Notes: generated by a model not told the origin, from the sequence alone. Shown: positions 1-12,643, counted from the first letter of the stretch. The stretch is DNA of 64,000 nucleotides from Telmatactis stephensoni (GCA_029948255.1 JALIZF010001762.1:1-64000), one strand, 5' to 3'. Numbers and translations: made by a program.

Positions 1-2126
1 TATTGACATCAACATGTGAACAGTGCCCATTTGACCGATTTATAAGCCTATCATTGATATCAATGTTGGTTGTAATCATGACCCTAGCACCTTTTTGATA
101 TGGATTTGAAATCGAGTCCACCTGTTTCACTTCTTCCTTTTGACAAAACCGTGTCAATGTCCTTTTCAGAAAGATTTGGAGGGTAGTGATCTGTTGCTGT
201 TAAAATGTAAGTTGTGAATTTATATCATGTAGCTTAGTCATGTTATGAGCTGTAACAGGATGGTTTTCTGCCCAGATATGTAGTGCATCAGAAGGATAAT
301 TTGGATCAGATGGCTTACTAATCTACTATTAACAGTTTGCATATCATGTTCAGTTTGAGAAGCAGTCCTGAATCTGTTCAAAAGGTCAGTAAATGGCTTA
401 TCATTTTTCTGTCTCATGATTTCAGTTAATTCTATAAATGAAAATTGCAACCAGGGATGAGATAAATTGAAAATATCATTTTTGATTGGTCCAAATACAG
501 GTCTTCTGTAAATAGGAGGTAATTGGTACAGATCACCAACAACAATGATACTTATTCCAGCGAATAACAGAGATGTTGGTGTTCCAAAAATTTCTTTAAT
601 CTCTGATGTATGTGGAGCATCATGATATTTGAAACCATCGATACTTCATCTATTATTATAAGTTTTAGTTCTTTAAGTGATAACCTCATCTGAGTTTTTA
701 TACGATCATTCATAGCAGGCAGATAATCTCCTGATTGCTTTGGAATAGCTAAAGCAGTATTTATTGTAGTGCCACCTATATTAATCGCTGCTACGCCAGT
801 CGGAGCCATTAATAGAACAGTTGGTAGTTCAGGATTTTTGTTAGAATACTTAAAGGTCTTGTAAGCAGTTTGGTATATCGTTTTTATCAAGTGACTCTTT
901 CCCGAACCTCCTGAGCCAGATATAAAAAGATTAAGTGGTTTTATTTCTTGAGGACTTAAACTATTCATATTTTTAATAATGCACCTACACCAAGAAAGCA
1001 CATGGTTGAATGCACAACGTTGCTTTTCATTAAGGCTTCTGACAGATTGGAGTAGATCATCATCAGTTATCTCACATGGTTTGAGTGTGAGTTGAAATGG
1101 ATGAGCCATGATGTAATGACGACGCAAGGTCTGAAGCTGGCTGCTCATTAAAAGATTCATCAGAAAATGAATTGTTATGAATATCTAGTAGTGAAAGATC
1201 AGCATTTTCTTGATCATTCATGATATCTAATGTGAAAACTTCCCCAGAGCTACTTCCAACAGAGTTTAGGGCTTCGACAACTGCATCACCATCTGGTTCA
1301 AATAATGCTCTATTTTTTCTACTACAGTTTGAACATTAGACTCAGTGAATTTAGATTTGTATGTCTGTTGTCCACCAATTAGGCTACTCTCTTCAAGCCA
1401 TGGAAAATATAGAAATAGTAGGTGATGATAATACTTCTCAGGCTCTTTGTTTTGTTTGGTGTATGATATCGAATTACAGCTTTTACTTTCCTACATTTCA
1501 TTATTTCCTTATTTGTTAGTCTTATCTGTTTGGGCAACATAAATTCAGTTTTAGTTTGAGATTGAATGACATCATCTGTGAGTACCTCTGGCTGTGCATC
1601 GGCTGTTTCAGAAACATCATTTCTGCAGTCCTTATAATAATAGGAAGCAAATTGTGCAAGACAGAGATTTTTAATCATTGAATTAGATGTTGGTCTCAAC
1701 TGTAACGGTGAATTATGTTTGACTTAAAAATATCAGTACTGTCATCTGGTAGGTCTCTTAGCTCTTCCTTACTCTTAGCAATTCTGATTCTCTTTTCAGG
1801 TAAATCTGTAGGAATAAAAAATTGAAGCTGGAAATGTTTTTCTGAGCCACATTCTGGCATAGCTAATCGTCCCTCATCCATAATTAATGAGGGACGATTA
1901 GAACTAATCGTCCCTCATGTTATTCATGAGTGGTTGTCCCTCATTTAACGCAATCATCGGGACGATCGGGACAACTTTGCACGCTGTCCCGAAACTCTAT
2001 AACTTTCTAATGCACCAATACCTCTTACCACTGCACACTCTTACGCGTGTGGGATCTATGCATTCTATTTTGCGCATGAGCATAACGACACAAAGAAAGC
2101 ATTTAGCTTTCGAATTGATTAACAAC

Positions 2127-3544
2127 CTATAAAAGCATGTATACAATTTGTCTGCGCATGTCTGTGTTTTGGGCTTGAAATCATTTGCTTATCGAATGCA
2201 AGAAATTTTATGTTGACACGGAACATTTGGCTGGCTATCTCGTTCTTCAAAATTATGTTCAACTACCGAAATACTGAGACAACTGAAACATGAGCAGTCT
2301 ACCTACCGCTAGTGCGTTGTGGATAATTATCCAAACTGAAGGCACTCCAGATGGGAAAATATCGCGCGTCAAAGTCAGTAGAAAGTTGTGAGAAGAACCA
2401 GAACTCCGCACTTTCGAGTAATATTGTGGGCGCAAAATTTATATGTACGGTACGTTAAGCAATGGAAGTCATTAACACAAGTTACTGTGTAGATTAGACC
2501 CGATAAGGGTATTTTAGACTCCATCGATCGTTTAATAATTAGCCATGTTTACTGGAATGTCGTACTTTTTCGCTCAAAATTCTTGCAATTCACTTTCAAA
2601 ATTTTACATCTTAGACTGCGCCCCCCAGCAAATTTATTTAGTAATTCGCTTTTTCCATGTTTCTTTCTTGCAAAACTGAGCTTTTTTAGTCCAAACTCGT
2701 GGTCCCTACATGTGATCCAAAGCATTTTGTGAACGTGTTTCCAAGCAAGTTGTTTGCATGCAAATTTCAGCGATGAATTTATTGCTCTTTTACAAAGTAT
2801 AAAACGCTGCTTCATACGGCACAAAGTGTATGCCTCACCATGTATAAAAATAGGCCATTCACTTCTAGATAAATGTTGCAGATTATAAAATATAGGCTAC
2901 CGAATTTAGTCAATTTCACAAGGCTTGAACCCGGCTGTAAACATTGCTTGAAATCACATGGAGGGACCAGAAGTTTCCACCAAGAAAGCTCTGTTTTACA
3001 AGAACGAAGCATGGCAAAAGCGTATTATGAAATAATTTTGCTGGGGGGCGCTGTCAAAGATGTAAAATTTTCAGAATGAATTGCAAGGATTTTGCGCGAA
3101 AAAGTACGAGATTCCAGTAAACATGGCTAATTATTCAACAATCAATGAAGTCCAGAGTACTCTTATTGGATCCAATTCCAACAGTACCATGTTGGTAATG
3201 ACATCCATTACTAAATTTACCTTATACATGAATTCAACGCCAACATTATAACTCGAAAGTGCGGAGTTCTGGTTCTTCTCGCAACTTTCTACTGACTTTG
3301 ACGCGTGATATTTTCCCATCTGGGGTGCCTTCGATCTGGATAGTTATCCACAACGCACTAGCGGTAGGTAGACTGCTCATGTTTTAGTTGTCTTAGTATT
3401 TCGGTAGTTGAACATAATTTGAAGAACGAGATAGCCAGCCAAATATTCCGTGTCAACATAAAATTTCTTGCATTCGATATGCAAATGAATTTCAAGCCCA
3501 AAACACAGACATGCGCAGACAAATTGTATACATGCTCCTATAAA
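2127..3544. repeat. Fold-back element with ~600-bp inverted arms
   Basis: The left arm (about 2127-2750) is the reverse complement of the right arm (about 2930-3544), by eye 80-90% identical with small indels. A ~180-bp loop separates them. Both arms share ATGTATACAATTTGTCTGCG near the outer end. No protein is recognisable in it. Confidence 0.8.
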
Positions 3545-3717
3545 TACTTGTTCATTTTAAGTATATAACAAAGAAATCTATTTTCGAAAGTCCCCAGAGA
3601 ACAGCGTTACGCACAATTGGTAAAAGAATTGTATAATATTTTCAAGTTTTGGATGAACAAACAGCGAAGTATATTCGTTTATTTCCTCGGTGATCATGGT
3701 ATTACAAAAACTTCTTC

Positions 3718-3840
3718 GGGATATTAGTGATTAAATGTCCCCTCAGCCTCGGGAGGTTTAGTAAAAGTCCCTCGGCCTACGGCCTCGGGACTTTCACTAA
3801 ACCTCCCTCGGCTTCGGGGACATTTAATCACTAATATCCC
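3718..3840. repeat. 123-bp near-perfect palindrome
   Basis: The sequence starts GGGATATTAGTGATTAAATG and ends with its reverse complement. The centre is GC-rich (CCTCGGCCTACGGCCTCGG). It can form a long hairpin and resembles a palindromic MITE. Confidence 0.85.
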
Positions 3841-6800
3841 TCAGGGTCATGGTATTACTTATTAGCACATTCTTGAGAACTAACTTCCCTAGTAGAAAGA
3901 ATGCTGCTCCTACCTTTCTAAGTGTATCTTTTGTGTTCAAGTTTGATGCTTTAGCTTCTTTTACTGCATTCATTATGGCCTGTGAACATTCAGTTTCGTC
4001 CTTTGAAAAATATGCGCAAACATACACAATACACTTATAGTGATTGAAAACTGGCTGCAAGTCAACATTTGCTCTGAAACCTTTTAAACCGGCTGGGAAG
4101 TAATTGTTTATGAAGCAGCTATTTATTGGACGTTTCAAATGCAATGCAAAATCAGAATCAGATGATACAGATAAAGCATGATAATAATCTGTTTCTGATA
4201 TACCTAAGGAAGAATAAATGTCTTTCTCAGTTATATTTGGATTGTAATCCTTTACATTTGGATTTAAAACTTCATCAATTTTGTCTTTAACTAATGAGAG
4301 AATCTCCCTTCTTTTGCTTAGAATGCTACTCTTTGAAATGTCATCGAGATCATCAGGTAGAGGTTCTGAGATAATTGTTCTGTTTGTGAAAAACTGACCA
4401 AAATTAAACCGACATGGAAGATTCTTATACTTCCTACAAGTCTTGGAATGACTGTGTTTCTGATATGTTTTAACCAGATCATGCAATTGTGAATCTGTTT
4501 CTGTATCTGGAAGATAAGCTTGCACATGCTTATCAATAAACTCTATGTATTCTGCTTTGTTTTCAGTTGTCAACTTGGGACAGTCTGAAGTCCATATCAG
4601 TGCATGTAAATGAGGAGAACCTCTCATCTGGAATTCAATTCGAAGAGCATAATATACTATCTTACCAATTGGTTGTGAATTACTTAGTAGCACCTCAGTA
4701 AAAAAGGTTTCCACTCTATACTGAAAATGCTTTGCAACAATTACAGGATTGTGATTGAGTAATGAGCATCTTTCATTATAAGACAATTTCTCAATTTCTG
4801 CATCTGTTAAATTCATACCTTTTATTTTAGCTAATATGTGGAAAAGATCATTCCATTTGAGATCAGCATAAGATAATGTCATAAACCATGTTGGAATACC
4901 TAATTGTTTGACCATAGCCACAACTTCATACATAAATTTTTGCCAATATGGAGGAGTTCCTGGAATTTTTCTTAAAAATAAATAAGCCTGGTCCTGATAA
5001 ATGAGATTTTGTAATTGTTGAACATTTGATTTTAAATTTGCTGCTGTAATGGATTGCCCTTGAAGTTTTGTGAGAGCAATGCTGATGCTATCTGAAATTT
5101 TCTTCTGTTCAACGATGAACTGGGCAAAAAATAAGTATTCTGGATTTGATGCAAATTTTCCACTGTAGTGCAATAGTCTTGCATTGAAGTATTTGACTGG
5201 AGATAGCTTTTTATCTCGTTGAACTTTATAGCCAAACCTCCCTTTCGGAAATAATACAGGAAAGGCTAATTCTTCACAATTCTCATCCATCATCAATGAA
5301 ACTGGATGCTTATTCTCACCGGGAGCAATATCATAAATTTCATTTCCTAATGAAACACAGTTTTCTTCCAAAGCAACTGGATAATCTGGAATTACTGATT
5401 GTAAACATGTTTCATTTGTTGGTGTTCTTAATTTATTCATTGGATCTTCAGCTTCCTCAATATTTTGTTCGGTACAGACATCCATATCCGAATTATTTAA
5501 TGAATGAAATTCATGGTTCTGACTTGAAACTTTGTCAGGACAGCTCAAGCTCATAAGTTCTGTATCAATGTTATTCATGTGAATGTTGATATCATTATAC
5601 AAAAAATTGTTGTTTATAAGCCAAAAAAGAGCATTTGCAATAATGTCAGGTCTAACAGGTTCGAAATACACATGACCTCTGTATTGCAATTTCCTTTTCA
5701 GTTTGACCATGATAATTCCTGACCTCTCAGGAGGGCGTGGGAGAATCTTACAAGTCTGATCGCATTCCACAGGAACATTACAAATTGCTCCTTGAACTTT
5801 TCGTTGTTGCCCCTTTGGCATTATAACAATTTTTTCAAATACAATTCTCTGTGCAATGAGAATTTGTTCAAGTTTCTTAAGACATTCAAGCTCAGGAGGA
5901 ATGTCATCTACAACTAATTTATTGTATACTGCTTGGCACGGAATCTTTTCCTTGGAAACCATATTTTTGCATGTCTTACAAATGTATTCCTTTCCATCAT
6001 ATGATAATTTACCTGTAAACAAATGGGTTGACTTATACTTTGCTTTTTCTAAAAGAATAACTGATTTTTTATAAAGTAATCTGTGACAGACAGAGCAGAT
6101 GTAAAATGGACCTTCTCTTATTTTTTGCTGAAAATTAGCAATGTGCACGTCCAAGTTTGTTGAATCCTTATTAAGACACATCCTCTTTTTTGGTGGCATG
6201 ATTTTGGCATGTTCATCGATATCAGTTGAAGAGGGCTTTCTTTTTGCATGATTTTTCAAGACTTGAACTCTTTCCTTTTTTGTCAGGTTAGATACCGAGC
6301 AAAGCAAACATTGAATTGAATATGTGATATTTTGAACACAAACTGGATTATCTAAAAGTTTATAGATCACCTTTACAAGTTTGTTTATATCACTGGTTTC
6401 ACAAATTTCTATTCTATTGCTTTCATGGAGAGAAACAACAAAATACTTACATGTAGGTTTTTTCTTTTTCTTTGAAACTTTGGTTTTAGAATGATGAATA
6501 ATACAAGCAATTGAATTGTTAGATGTTGAAAGCAAAAATCCAGTATTCTGACTGTTCTGGGATATAAAGGCTTCTAGTGCTTCCTGTTCTGACATCGAAC
6601 ACAAGTTTCCTTCACTTGATGCTACATAATCTACATTAACAACTGCATCACATATATCAAGAGCCTTAAACATGCATTTATCAGATACTTCATTGTACAT
6701 GCTTAAATGTTTACGATAAAATTCTTTTGCATGTTCAAGTATTCTATTGGCTGATGATGTTCTAGCCTTCCAATAAGTACATGGTTTTATAGTTGAAAAG

Positions 6801-8011
6801 CATATAGCATAAAATGACATTGCAAAGCTCATCATTTTAAATGTTGAATCACACTGTGTTGAACATACATTAAAATCATTTGACTTTAGAAGGTTACCTT
6901 CTTCTGGTGATAATTCACATTCATTTGATTGTGGACATTGAAAACTTTGAGGCACGATGTTAGTATGTGATTCAGATGAGGGATTGGTTATGTGCACATG
7001 TAAACCATTAAGTTCATACACAGAATTAGGACTAGAAATAGTCTGAAAATATTCTATTAACTTTTGCATTCCATTCACTTCCAACAATACACAAGTCCCT
7101 TGAGGATCAGGCATACCATAGACATCTCTACTGTGAGAGTCAAATACTTTGAAAATGTTTTCAGAATGACAATAAATAGCCATGGCATTATGATCAATTG
7201 TCAACAAAAAATATTTAAAACCTCTGCTTATTAGAGTTTGAAATGCATCCTTAAGCGGTATGGAGTATTCAAATCCATCTATTTGAACAGCAGAATGCAC
7301 TAAAGAACTATAACTTTCACTGTAATCAATTTGATAGTCAGTATCATTTACTGTTAAATTTAAAGGCAACTCAGTTATCATCAAGAATGCCTGCCTGCAA
7401 GAATTGGAAAGAAACGAGTACAGTTCATTACCTGTGTCCATAATAGTCACTAAATCTCCAGGCGAACACACAGAGTACTTTTTCATAAAAAGCAAGAAGG
7501 AAAATGACATTGCAACGCACTGTTGTCCTGCATTTTGACCAAACACTGCAACATTTCCCTGGCTGTAAGGAGCTTGAAGAGTTTGTGTGTATTCAATACA
7601 GTGTGGACCAGGATTTTTTTCTATTGTAATGAGATTAAAAGCGCAGTATTTTTTTCTATGATTAAGACTGCTATAAATATTTGTAAATTGGCTTGAGTGT
7701 ATTGTGCTCAAATATCGTTGAGTTCTAGATGTGCATGGAGTAATTGGTCTCGTGGCTTTGCTTTTTAAGGCGTTTGGAAACTTTTGAGCTTTCGTGTACA
7801 TTTGCTTAAGTAAACTAAATGCTCTGGATGACTCAGGCTTTGATTTCTTTAGCGTTTTGGCAATCTGATTTGCACGTGGGCAAGATGGCGTCTGAGTTGT
7901 TGTTTGCTTTGATTTACGTAGCTTTGTTAACGAACTGTTTTTTTCAATTCCAAGTTTTGATTTGATGTAAATTATATCAGACATGATGCTGAACTTGGTT
8001 AATTCAAACAA

Positions 8012-9445
8012 AATTACGAGCTTATAAAAGAATGTGCGAAGTTATTGTTCGAGATGAATCACAGAATAGTGAATACAAAGCGATGTGAAAACAACCGTGC
8101 AAAAATCTATAAAAATACAACCATCCAAAGGACAATAAGTACTAAATTTGAGTCTTGTGATATCTTATAATTATCTACAGATATAATAAAGACCCAATAA
8201 AGAGCTCTTACAAAGATAAAAGTAAGATGTAAGCAGATTTATCTTACCTTCTATAAACACCAAGATCACTGCCCCAACTTCCAAAATCGTTCTCAAGAAT
8301 GTTTTGAAGGTCTTTTCCATGTGACTGCCGAAAATTACACGATGGCAGTAGAAAATAGCAATCGGGAGAAATCGCGACAAAATCGCGATGGTCCGGAACA
8401 ATTTCGGATGCCGATAGTAAGACGTTGACGTTCCGGCAAAAATTCGTATGTCTTCGTGCGCTTACGATTTTTGACGAGTGTGCGCAGTTACAAAAAGTTC
8501 ATTTTCTGACCCTCGGAACGATGAAGTTGTAATCCTCAGCTCGGGGCCCTTCGGGCCCGAGCAATGATCAATAATTAAGTCCCAGACATGTGCTTATGGC
8601 CAAACCCAAACAGCCTCACCAAAATGGAAAAAAACACCAGTTTGAAAGAGTAGTATTAATAACATTTAGATAAAACATTAATCAAATAAATAATTAAAAA
8701 GTATATTTGTGAGGAGTATTTGCCAGTTTGAGCTTTAAGATACTTTGGATAAAACATCGACGTCGAGATCACATGACATCTTACATACCAAAATGTAGCA
8801 CTATGACATTTCTATCACACATTTTGGGAATCTATATATGCCAGATAAGCTTTAATTCGATGTATGACAGCCAGTCTCTCCTTCGCCAATTGACAGCCAT
8901 CTTTGTACACCACCTGCAAACATAAAAATATAATTAGTGATCCCATACTTAAGAAATAATAATTAAGGATTTCCAAAAAAAGTAAAAAATTAATAAATAA
9001 CAATTTTCTGACTAAACACGTTATGTTTTCAGAAAACAAAAGAGAGTGCAGGAACAAGAAAATAATCTAACAGTTTTGGGGCAATTTTGATTTATAGCAA
9101 ATCTTGATACATGTCACCCACAATCAAAATTAAAAAAATATATAGAAAAAGAAAAAAAAAACATTTATTTAAAGATGCTTTTAATGATTAGTTATTATGG
9201 AATTTTCATTTTTTTAATTCCATAATTATGAATTGTGAAGCACTATGGAGAAATATTCAATATATATATTAATTAAGTCATTAATTTAGTTAAGGTGGCC
9301 CAACCCTGCTTTGGCAAAATCACGTTGCTATATATCCTTCAAGTTTGCCCATTCAAAAAGTAATAGTCAGGATATGAGAACACAATGAGCAAATTTTGGG
9401 GCAAATTAAAATCCAAGAAGTAGTAAAATTTGCTGTTAAAAAATA
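8012..9445. other. AT-rich stretch with no supported gene
   Basis: I see no supported coding region. A small GC-rich hairpin (GCTCGGGGCCC...) lies at 8539-8562. A minus-strand open frame at about 8819-8917 follows a polypyrimidine-AG acceptor-like site and could be a terminal exon, but no partner exon is visible. Confidence 0.5.
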
Positions 9446-9755
9446 CAATACAATACAATACAATACAATACAATACAATGCAATGCAATGCAATGCAATG
9501 CAATGCAATGCAATGCAATGCAATGCAATGCAATGCAATGCAATGCAATGCAATGCAATGCAATGCAATGCAATGCAATGCAATGCAATGCAATGCAATG
9601 CAATGCAATGCAATGCAATGCAATGCAATGCAATGCAATGCAATGCAATGCAATGCAATGCAATGCAATGCAATGCAATGCAATGCAATGCAATGCAATG
9701 CAATGCAATGCAATGCAATGCAATGCAATGCAATGCAATGCAATACAATACAATA
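9446..9755. repeat. Pentanucleotide array (CAATA)6(CAATG)53(CAATA)3
   Basis: About 310 bp of perfect 5-bp repeats. A CAATG core (9476-9740) is bordered on both sides by CAATA units. The unit has no stop codon in several frames, so long spurious open frames of repeating MQCNA or CIALH appear on both strands. These should not be called genes. Confidence 0.97.
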
Positions 9756-11107
9756 CAAATTTGTCTTGTAAATTTTAGGAAGACTTCTTTCAGAGAAAGG
9801 CAAACATCCAAAGTATATGTAGCAATGAGTGTTACCTTAGAAAATTGGAGCAAGGGACAGTAATCAAGACAGTGACTTTGACAGTGATGGTTATGAAATT
9901 TTAACAAATGATTTAACTTTGAAAGCAGATGATTATCTGATGTTCAAACATGATTAATGACTGGAACATTGAAAGAAAATGAACTATTAATAAATTGCAA
10001 TGTTTGACAGTTCATAACAAAAGTGTACAGTGTATATGAGACATTTGGCAACGAAGTCGTGAGTTGGAAGACCCTTTGTCGATTGAAATTGAAGAACTGA
10101 CATTGGAAAGAATTTGAGTTACAGTTACAAGTTAACGAACCTAGAGAGTGTCTGGAATGATAAAAAGACTAGCAGTATATTTATAACCACCCATCAGGTG
10201 GTACAATTATCTACAAAATACTTTCTCCTTGGCCAATCATGAATTTTTGCAATCAAAAGACACTGACAACTCAAATTGGTTTCCATCAACTTCTGTTCTC
10301 CCAGTTCTCCCAAAGTATTACACACAGGTAGCCCGAGTGAATGCCTATTAGGCGTCTAGTTTTTATATAATAAATTAACCAAGGAGAACATTATTTAAAG
10401 TGTTATATTACAGTATACAAAGTATTTTAGGGAATTTTATCATAGTGAAACATGATATAAAAATAGACCTCTATGAGGCCATGTGGTTACTGGCCTCAAA
10501 TCCAAATATAGATATAGACACATTTCAAGGCCTGTCCCTGGTTGGGGGTGGGGGTAGAGGTTTATGTCGACTAGTGCATACACACACCGACTTTGTCCTA
10601 GTGCCCTTGGTAAGTTATTTAAATTTCTACATAAGCAAAATGAAAAACTGAAGTACTATATAAAATGTAACAGAACCATTGAGAAATATAAATCATGTTC
10701 TACCTGCCCTCGCATCTTTAACTAGTAAATGTACATTGTAAACACGGCCGGAAAACAAAATTTTGATCAAACATGTAAGTTCTGTTGAGAAATTGCCTCA
10801 ACCAAATCAACAATAAACCACACTTCAAGATAATCTTGAATTTTACGAGGTCAAAAACAAGACGACGTTTGGCATTTTTAGTATTATAATGTCAATGATG
10901 GCCCAGAGCCAAGTAGAATTCTTATCATATTAAAGTAAAAATATATTTTAAGTCTTTCCAAAGTAAGAATCAATTAAAGCTGTGCCTGACTACATCAAAC
11001 AAAGAAAATTCTATATAGTTCAAGACTTTACATTCGTATTTTACGTGAAAGTACTTAAATCTATATTATTCACGGTTCTGAAACGGTCGGAAATGTTGGT
11101 GTCCTGT
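9756..11107. other. Gene-poor region left of the Polinton
   Basis: No supported gene. A short open stretch at about 9865-9945 is rich in Asp and Ser codons and may be decayed coding. Segment 10611-10745 has a near-copy at 33620-33753. Confidence 0.5.
10611..10745 (+). repeat. Copy 1 of a ~135-bp direct repeat
   Basis: Shares TACATAAGCAAAATG, CTGAAGTACTATATAAAATG and AACAGAACCATTGAGAAAT with 33620-33753 in the same orientation, with small differences. The two copies bracket the Polinton and the LINE. It may be part of a dispersed repeat. Confidence 0.85.
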
Positions 11108-11112
11108 AGAGC

Positions 11113-11286
11113 AGCAGCAGTAAGGGTTTGTTCCGATCGCACCCCTAAATCATGCAGGCATTCCCTGCGTAGATCGAGGTGCGTCCACATCGAGGATTCC
11201 CTGCACCATTCTGGGGTCATTTTGCGCCAAAGTGATTAAAATGGCGATGAAGTGGTCCCTTTTACTGCTGCTGGTAATGGAGGATA
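11113..11286 (+). repeat. Left terminal inverted repeat of the Polinton
   Basis: 174 bp starting AGCAGCAGTAAGGG. It matches the reverse complement of 31177-31350 over its full length with about 4 mismatches that I can count. Target duplication AGAGC precedes it. The repeat contains an ATG and a Leu-rich open frame that on this side runs into the PLA2-like gene. Confidence 0.95.
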
Positions 11287-11306
11287 TAAAAAATAAGTGT
11301 TATATA

Positions 11307-11903
11307 ATGTGTGACTGCAATGTCCCTCAAGTAGATTACGAGATGTATAAAGTTTGCTCTAATTGTCTGCGACGTGAAATTAAGCCAATCGCGCCGAGGT
11401 CTTTAAAGTGTTGTGGAAGGCGAATGACCATAGAAGAAGATACATCGGCCGTGTGTGAAATCTACGGCCGTATAGTTTTTAATGCGGTGCCTTGTGCGAC
11501 CCATGATCAATGTTATGATAACGGCGCTCGTAAAAAGACGTCGTATAAGAAAATTATTTACTTTAGAAAGTGGATGCAAATTATCTTAGGTTTAAAGCCA
11601 GTCTATGTTGATAAGAAAACTTTACGGCGGATAAAAGCTCATCTCAAAGAACCCACGACACAGGGCTTGAAAAAGACTCTAAAAAAATTAAAGCTACAAA
11701 AATATAATAAGGGTATTTCTTATATTTTGTCAGAAATAACCGGAGAAAAAATTCCCGACGTTTCTATGCAAATTATGCGTAGGGCCGAGAGTATGTTTAT
11801 TCAGCTGCGGGGGGAAATCCCTTATTACCCTGACGTCATCTACAAAATATTTTATGACATCGATTACAATCACCCCCTATTGAGATGGATTCCTGGGCGA
11901 TGA
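11307..11903 (+). CDS. Phospholipase A2-like protein
   Basis: A 198-residue cysteine-rich protein. The segment CATHDQCYDNG (residues ~66-76) matches the phospholipase A2 active-site pattern HDxCY, which supplies the catalytic His-Asp pair. PLA2 domains occur in several Polinton/adintovirus genomes and in parvovirus capsids. The glycine-rich calcium loop normally found upstream is not obvious, so activity is uncertain. I chose the ATG at 11307 because TATATA directly abuts it, as at other starts in this element. The frame stays open upstream into the terminal repeat (ATG at 11241), which would add a hydrophobic leader. It is the leftmost gene and points inward, 21 bp inside the repeat. Confidence 0.6.
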   Translation: MCDCNVPQVDYEMYKVCSNCLRREIKPIAPRSLKCCGRRMTIEEDTSAVCEIYGRIVFNAVPCATHDQCYDNGARKKTSYKKIIYFRKWMQIILGLKPVYVDKKTLRRIKAHLKEPTTQGLKKTLKKLKLQKYNKGISYILSEITGEKIPDVSMQIMRRAESMFIQLRGEIPYYPDVIYKIFYDIDYNHPLLRWIPGR

Positions 11904-12095
11904 TGTAGCCCTTGATTAACCAATCATATTCTACGATTTTTTCTTACTAAAACGAAAAACGAATACGAATTTTCGTGCCATATTTATCTCGACAGAAAGA
12001 AAACAGAAGGCGGATTGACATTTATTATTAAAACCAGACTTGATTACGTTCAATATGTAAATTAAATCCCATTGGATTTTTCTAGAAGTGAATAT

Positions 12096-12575
12096 TTAAT
12101 GATTTAGTTTTTCTTTTATTTCTTGCATCGCTTCGCTGTAGATTTTCTTTCGTAGTTCTGGATCATCTTTTTTAAAAACTTTGACTCTAGTTTTTTGTCA
12201 GATTTCATTTTTCAATTGCTCGTATTTATTTGACTCGGTCATAATCAAAGCAAATTCATTTTCATCGATTCTGTTATTATGGAGGGCTTTTGAAATGAGG
12301 TCTGAGATTGTATTTATTTTAGATTTGCATAACATTGTTGTTTTCTCATGTTTCGAAACTTTTCTTGTCAATCGTTTAGTCGCTGCCGTGGAGACAGCTG
12401 AAATAATTCCAAAGAGTCCCCCAATCGCGCTTAAAGGGATTCCTACTAGAATTCCTGGGCCCATTAAAGATGTGGCAATCCCCGAAGTTGTTAAAAGGGC
12501 TGATAAAGTCCCGGAAGATAAAGCAATGGCGTGGGTACGGAGCGTGTTTTATTGTATTTTTTTCGACGCTTTCAT
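12096..12575 (-). pseudogene. Small hydrophobic protein, two in-frame stops
   Basis: A continuous 160-codon frame starts at the ATG at 12575 and is interrupted only by TAA at codon 9 (12549-12551) and TGA at codon 126 (12198-12200). A Gly/Ala-rich hydrophobic middle (residues ~20-65, with GPGILVGIPLSAIGGLFG) may insert in or lyse membranes. A charged helical C-terminus follows (HEKTTMLCKSKIN..., KNEI). It resembles membrane-active minor virion proteins of Polinton-like elements by appearance only. It converges on the PLA2-like gene, with ~190 bp between stops. Confidence 0.6.
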
Positions 12576-12643
12576 AATGTTTTGTTTATTTATTCCCAAC
12601 ACAACATTTATTAATGCAACGGTCTAAAGTCTTTGTATTGGAA

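Larger units (their letters stand above)
1868..3850. repeat. ~2 kb insertion of inverted repeats inside the Helitron gene
   Basis: Rep coding is recognisable down to about 3850 (in a shifted frame) and the helicase linker resumes at about 1865, so this block is inserted. It contains a 32-bp palindrome at 1887-1918, a large fold-back at 2127-3544 and a 123-bp hairpin at 3718-3840. The 12-mer TCATGGTATTAC occurs at 3694 and 3846, flanking the hairpin. Short open frames here look incidental, and I recognise no transposase. Exact boundaries are uncertain. Confidence 0.65.
1..8011 (-). mobile_element. Helitron-like element, left end outside the window
   Basis: The minus strand encodes the two hallmark parts of an autonomous Helitron: a HUH-type replication initiator and a PIF1-like helicase. 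The coding part runs from 8011 past position 1, so the helicase end lies outside the window. A ~2 kb insertion of inverted repeats (about 1868-3850) separates the parts. I could not fix the element's true ends. A short GC-rich hairpin at 8539-8562 lies upstream of the gene and might be end-associated, but this is a guess. Confidence 0.8.
1..8011 (-). pseudogene. Helitron RepHel protein: peptidase-like, DUF6570-like, HUH Rep, PIF1 helicase; split and frameshifted
   Basis: A 1395-codon open stretch (3824-8011) holds the N-terminal parts. Residues ~130-340 resemble a cysteine peptidase (GQQC near residue 164, VFDSHSRD near 290), and a weaker second copy may lie at ~380-590. A CxxC region with DUF6570-like sequence follows (~640-790), then the Rep domain with RGSPHLHALIW (the HUH motif, near 1134) and YVCAYFSK near its end. 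The helicase follows the insertion: a Rep-helicase linker below 1881, Walker A GSGGSGKS and Walker B IIIDEVSMV within 552-1160, the GDLYQLPP motif near 500-550, and RVMITTNIDIND near position 60-90. Frame changes occur near 3880, 590 and 300, so this copy is probably inactive. In Helitrons such a protein nicks and unwinds DNA for rolling-circle transposition. Confidence 0.82.

Noticed and set aside
2549..3319. Open frames inside the fold-back region (about 60-90 residues)
   Set aside because: No homology pattern, and the frames are not kept between the two inverted arms.
9339..9907. Several 90-180-residue open frames on both strands rich in MQCNA or CIALH
   Set aside because: They are translations of the CAATG/CAATA microsatellite and carry no gene signal.
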